Shown one piece after another: positions 37,971-37,989 of a stretch of 37,989 nt of DNA; the stretch's first letter is position 1; each line of letters opens with the position of its first letter. The notes under the pieces were generated by a model. It saw nothing but the letters and a program-made list of their open reading frames with translations, was not told the origin of the DNA and ran no database searches. Both the position numbers and the translations under genes were made by a program. Origin of the DNA: an uncultured Alphaproteobacteria bacterium. Its GTDB lineage: Bacteria > Pseudomonadota > Alphaproteobacteria > Caulobacterales > Parvularculaceae. The DNA lies in contig CADEDN010000032.1 of NCBI GenBank assembly GCA_902826095.1, positions 1-37,989 on the forward strand. The letters run 5' to 3'.

Positions 37971-37989
37971 AGCGTCACGCAAATAACGC

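Larger units (their letters stand above)
37674..37989. other. Gene-free repeat-rich end of the window
   Basis: Contains the ribosome binding site of the membrane protein gene, two inverted copies of an interspersed palindromic repeat (37784-37904) and a short heptamer array (37943-37970). No gene is visible; the open frames here read through the repeats. Confidence 0.75.

Overview
This window is a chromosomal segment of a very GC-rich bacterium, most likely an alphaproteobacterium. The evidence is the gene order rnd-lptC-lptA-lptB-rpoN-hpf-ptsN, a DUF1150 gene, an ImuA/ImuB/DnaE2 SOS mutagenesis cassette preceded by a GTTC-N7-GTTC type LexA box, and interspersed palindromic repeats of a kind common in that class. 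The marine Parvularculales/Caulobacterales side of the class would fit, but this is inferred from gene content only. No rRNA, tRNA, CRISPR array, phage or transposase gene was seen.

Layout. 1-2.3 kb: the 3' end of radC, then a Tat-exported PhoX-type phosphatase with a strong terminator. 2.4-5.8 kb: a PfkB-family sugar kinase, an outer-membrane beta-barrel protein, a diverged second copy of the pfkB 3' end, and a lipoprotein alpha/beta hydrolase. 5.9-11.3 kb: a 7TMR-DISM-like membrane protein with a cytoplasmic LytTR DNA-binding domain, next to a three-gene operon (isoaspartyl peptidase/asparaginase and two beta-lactamase-fold serine hydrolases). 11.4-17.8 kb: HAD phosphatase, small secreted protein, threonine aldolase, GNAT acetyltransferase, a TonB-dependent receptor and a conserved hypothetical protein. 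17.8-22.4 kb: terC and hemH, a divergent PiT-like membrane protein, and an Aas-type acyl-ACP/acyl-CoA synthetase with two TetR-like operators at its predicted promoter. 22.45-23.08 kb: a gene-poor stretch with an AT-rich block and three DnaA-box-like 9-mers. 23.1-29.6 kb: the imuA-imuB-dnaE2 mutasome. 29.7-35.2 kb: RNase D, Lpt transport, RpoN, ribosome hibernation factor and EIIA-Ntr. 35.3-38 kb: DUF1150, a threonine dehydratase-like enzyme coupled to a membrane protein, then a repeat-rich gene-free end.

The most interesting feature is the mutagenesis locus. imuA and imuB are driven by a textbook SOS promoter with an embedded LexA box, but imuB and dnaE2 are separated by a complete HicA-HicB toxin-antitoxin module on the opposite strand. 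The hicAB promoter and its palindromic operator lie in the 65 bp between the dnaE2 and hicA start codons. No SOS box or convincing promoter of its own is visible for dnaE2, so an SOS transcript from imuA may have to cross hicBA antisense to reach it. dnaE2 also carries an in-frame composite palindromic repeat of about 47 codons in its PHP region. imuA and imuB overlap by 167 bp.
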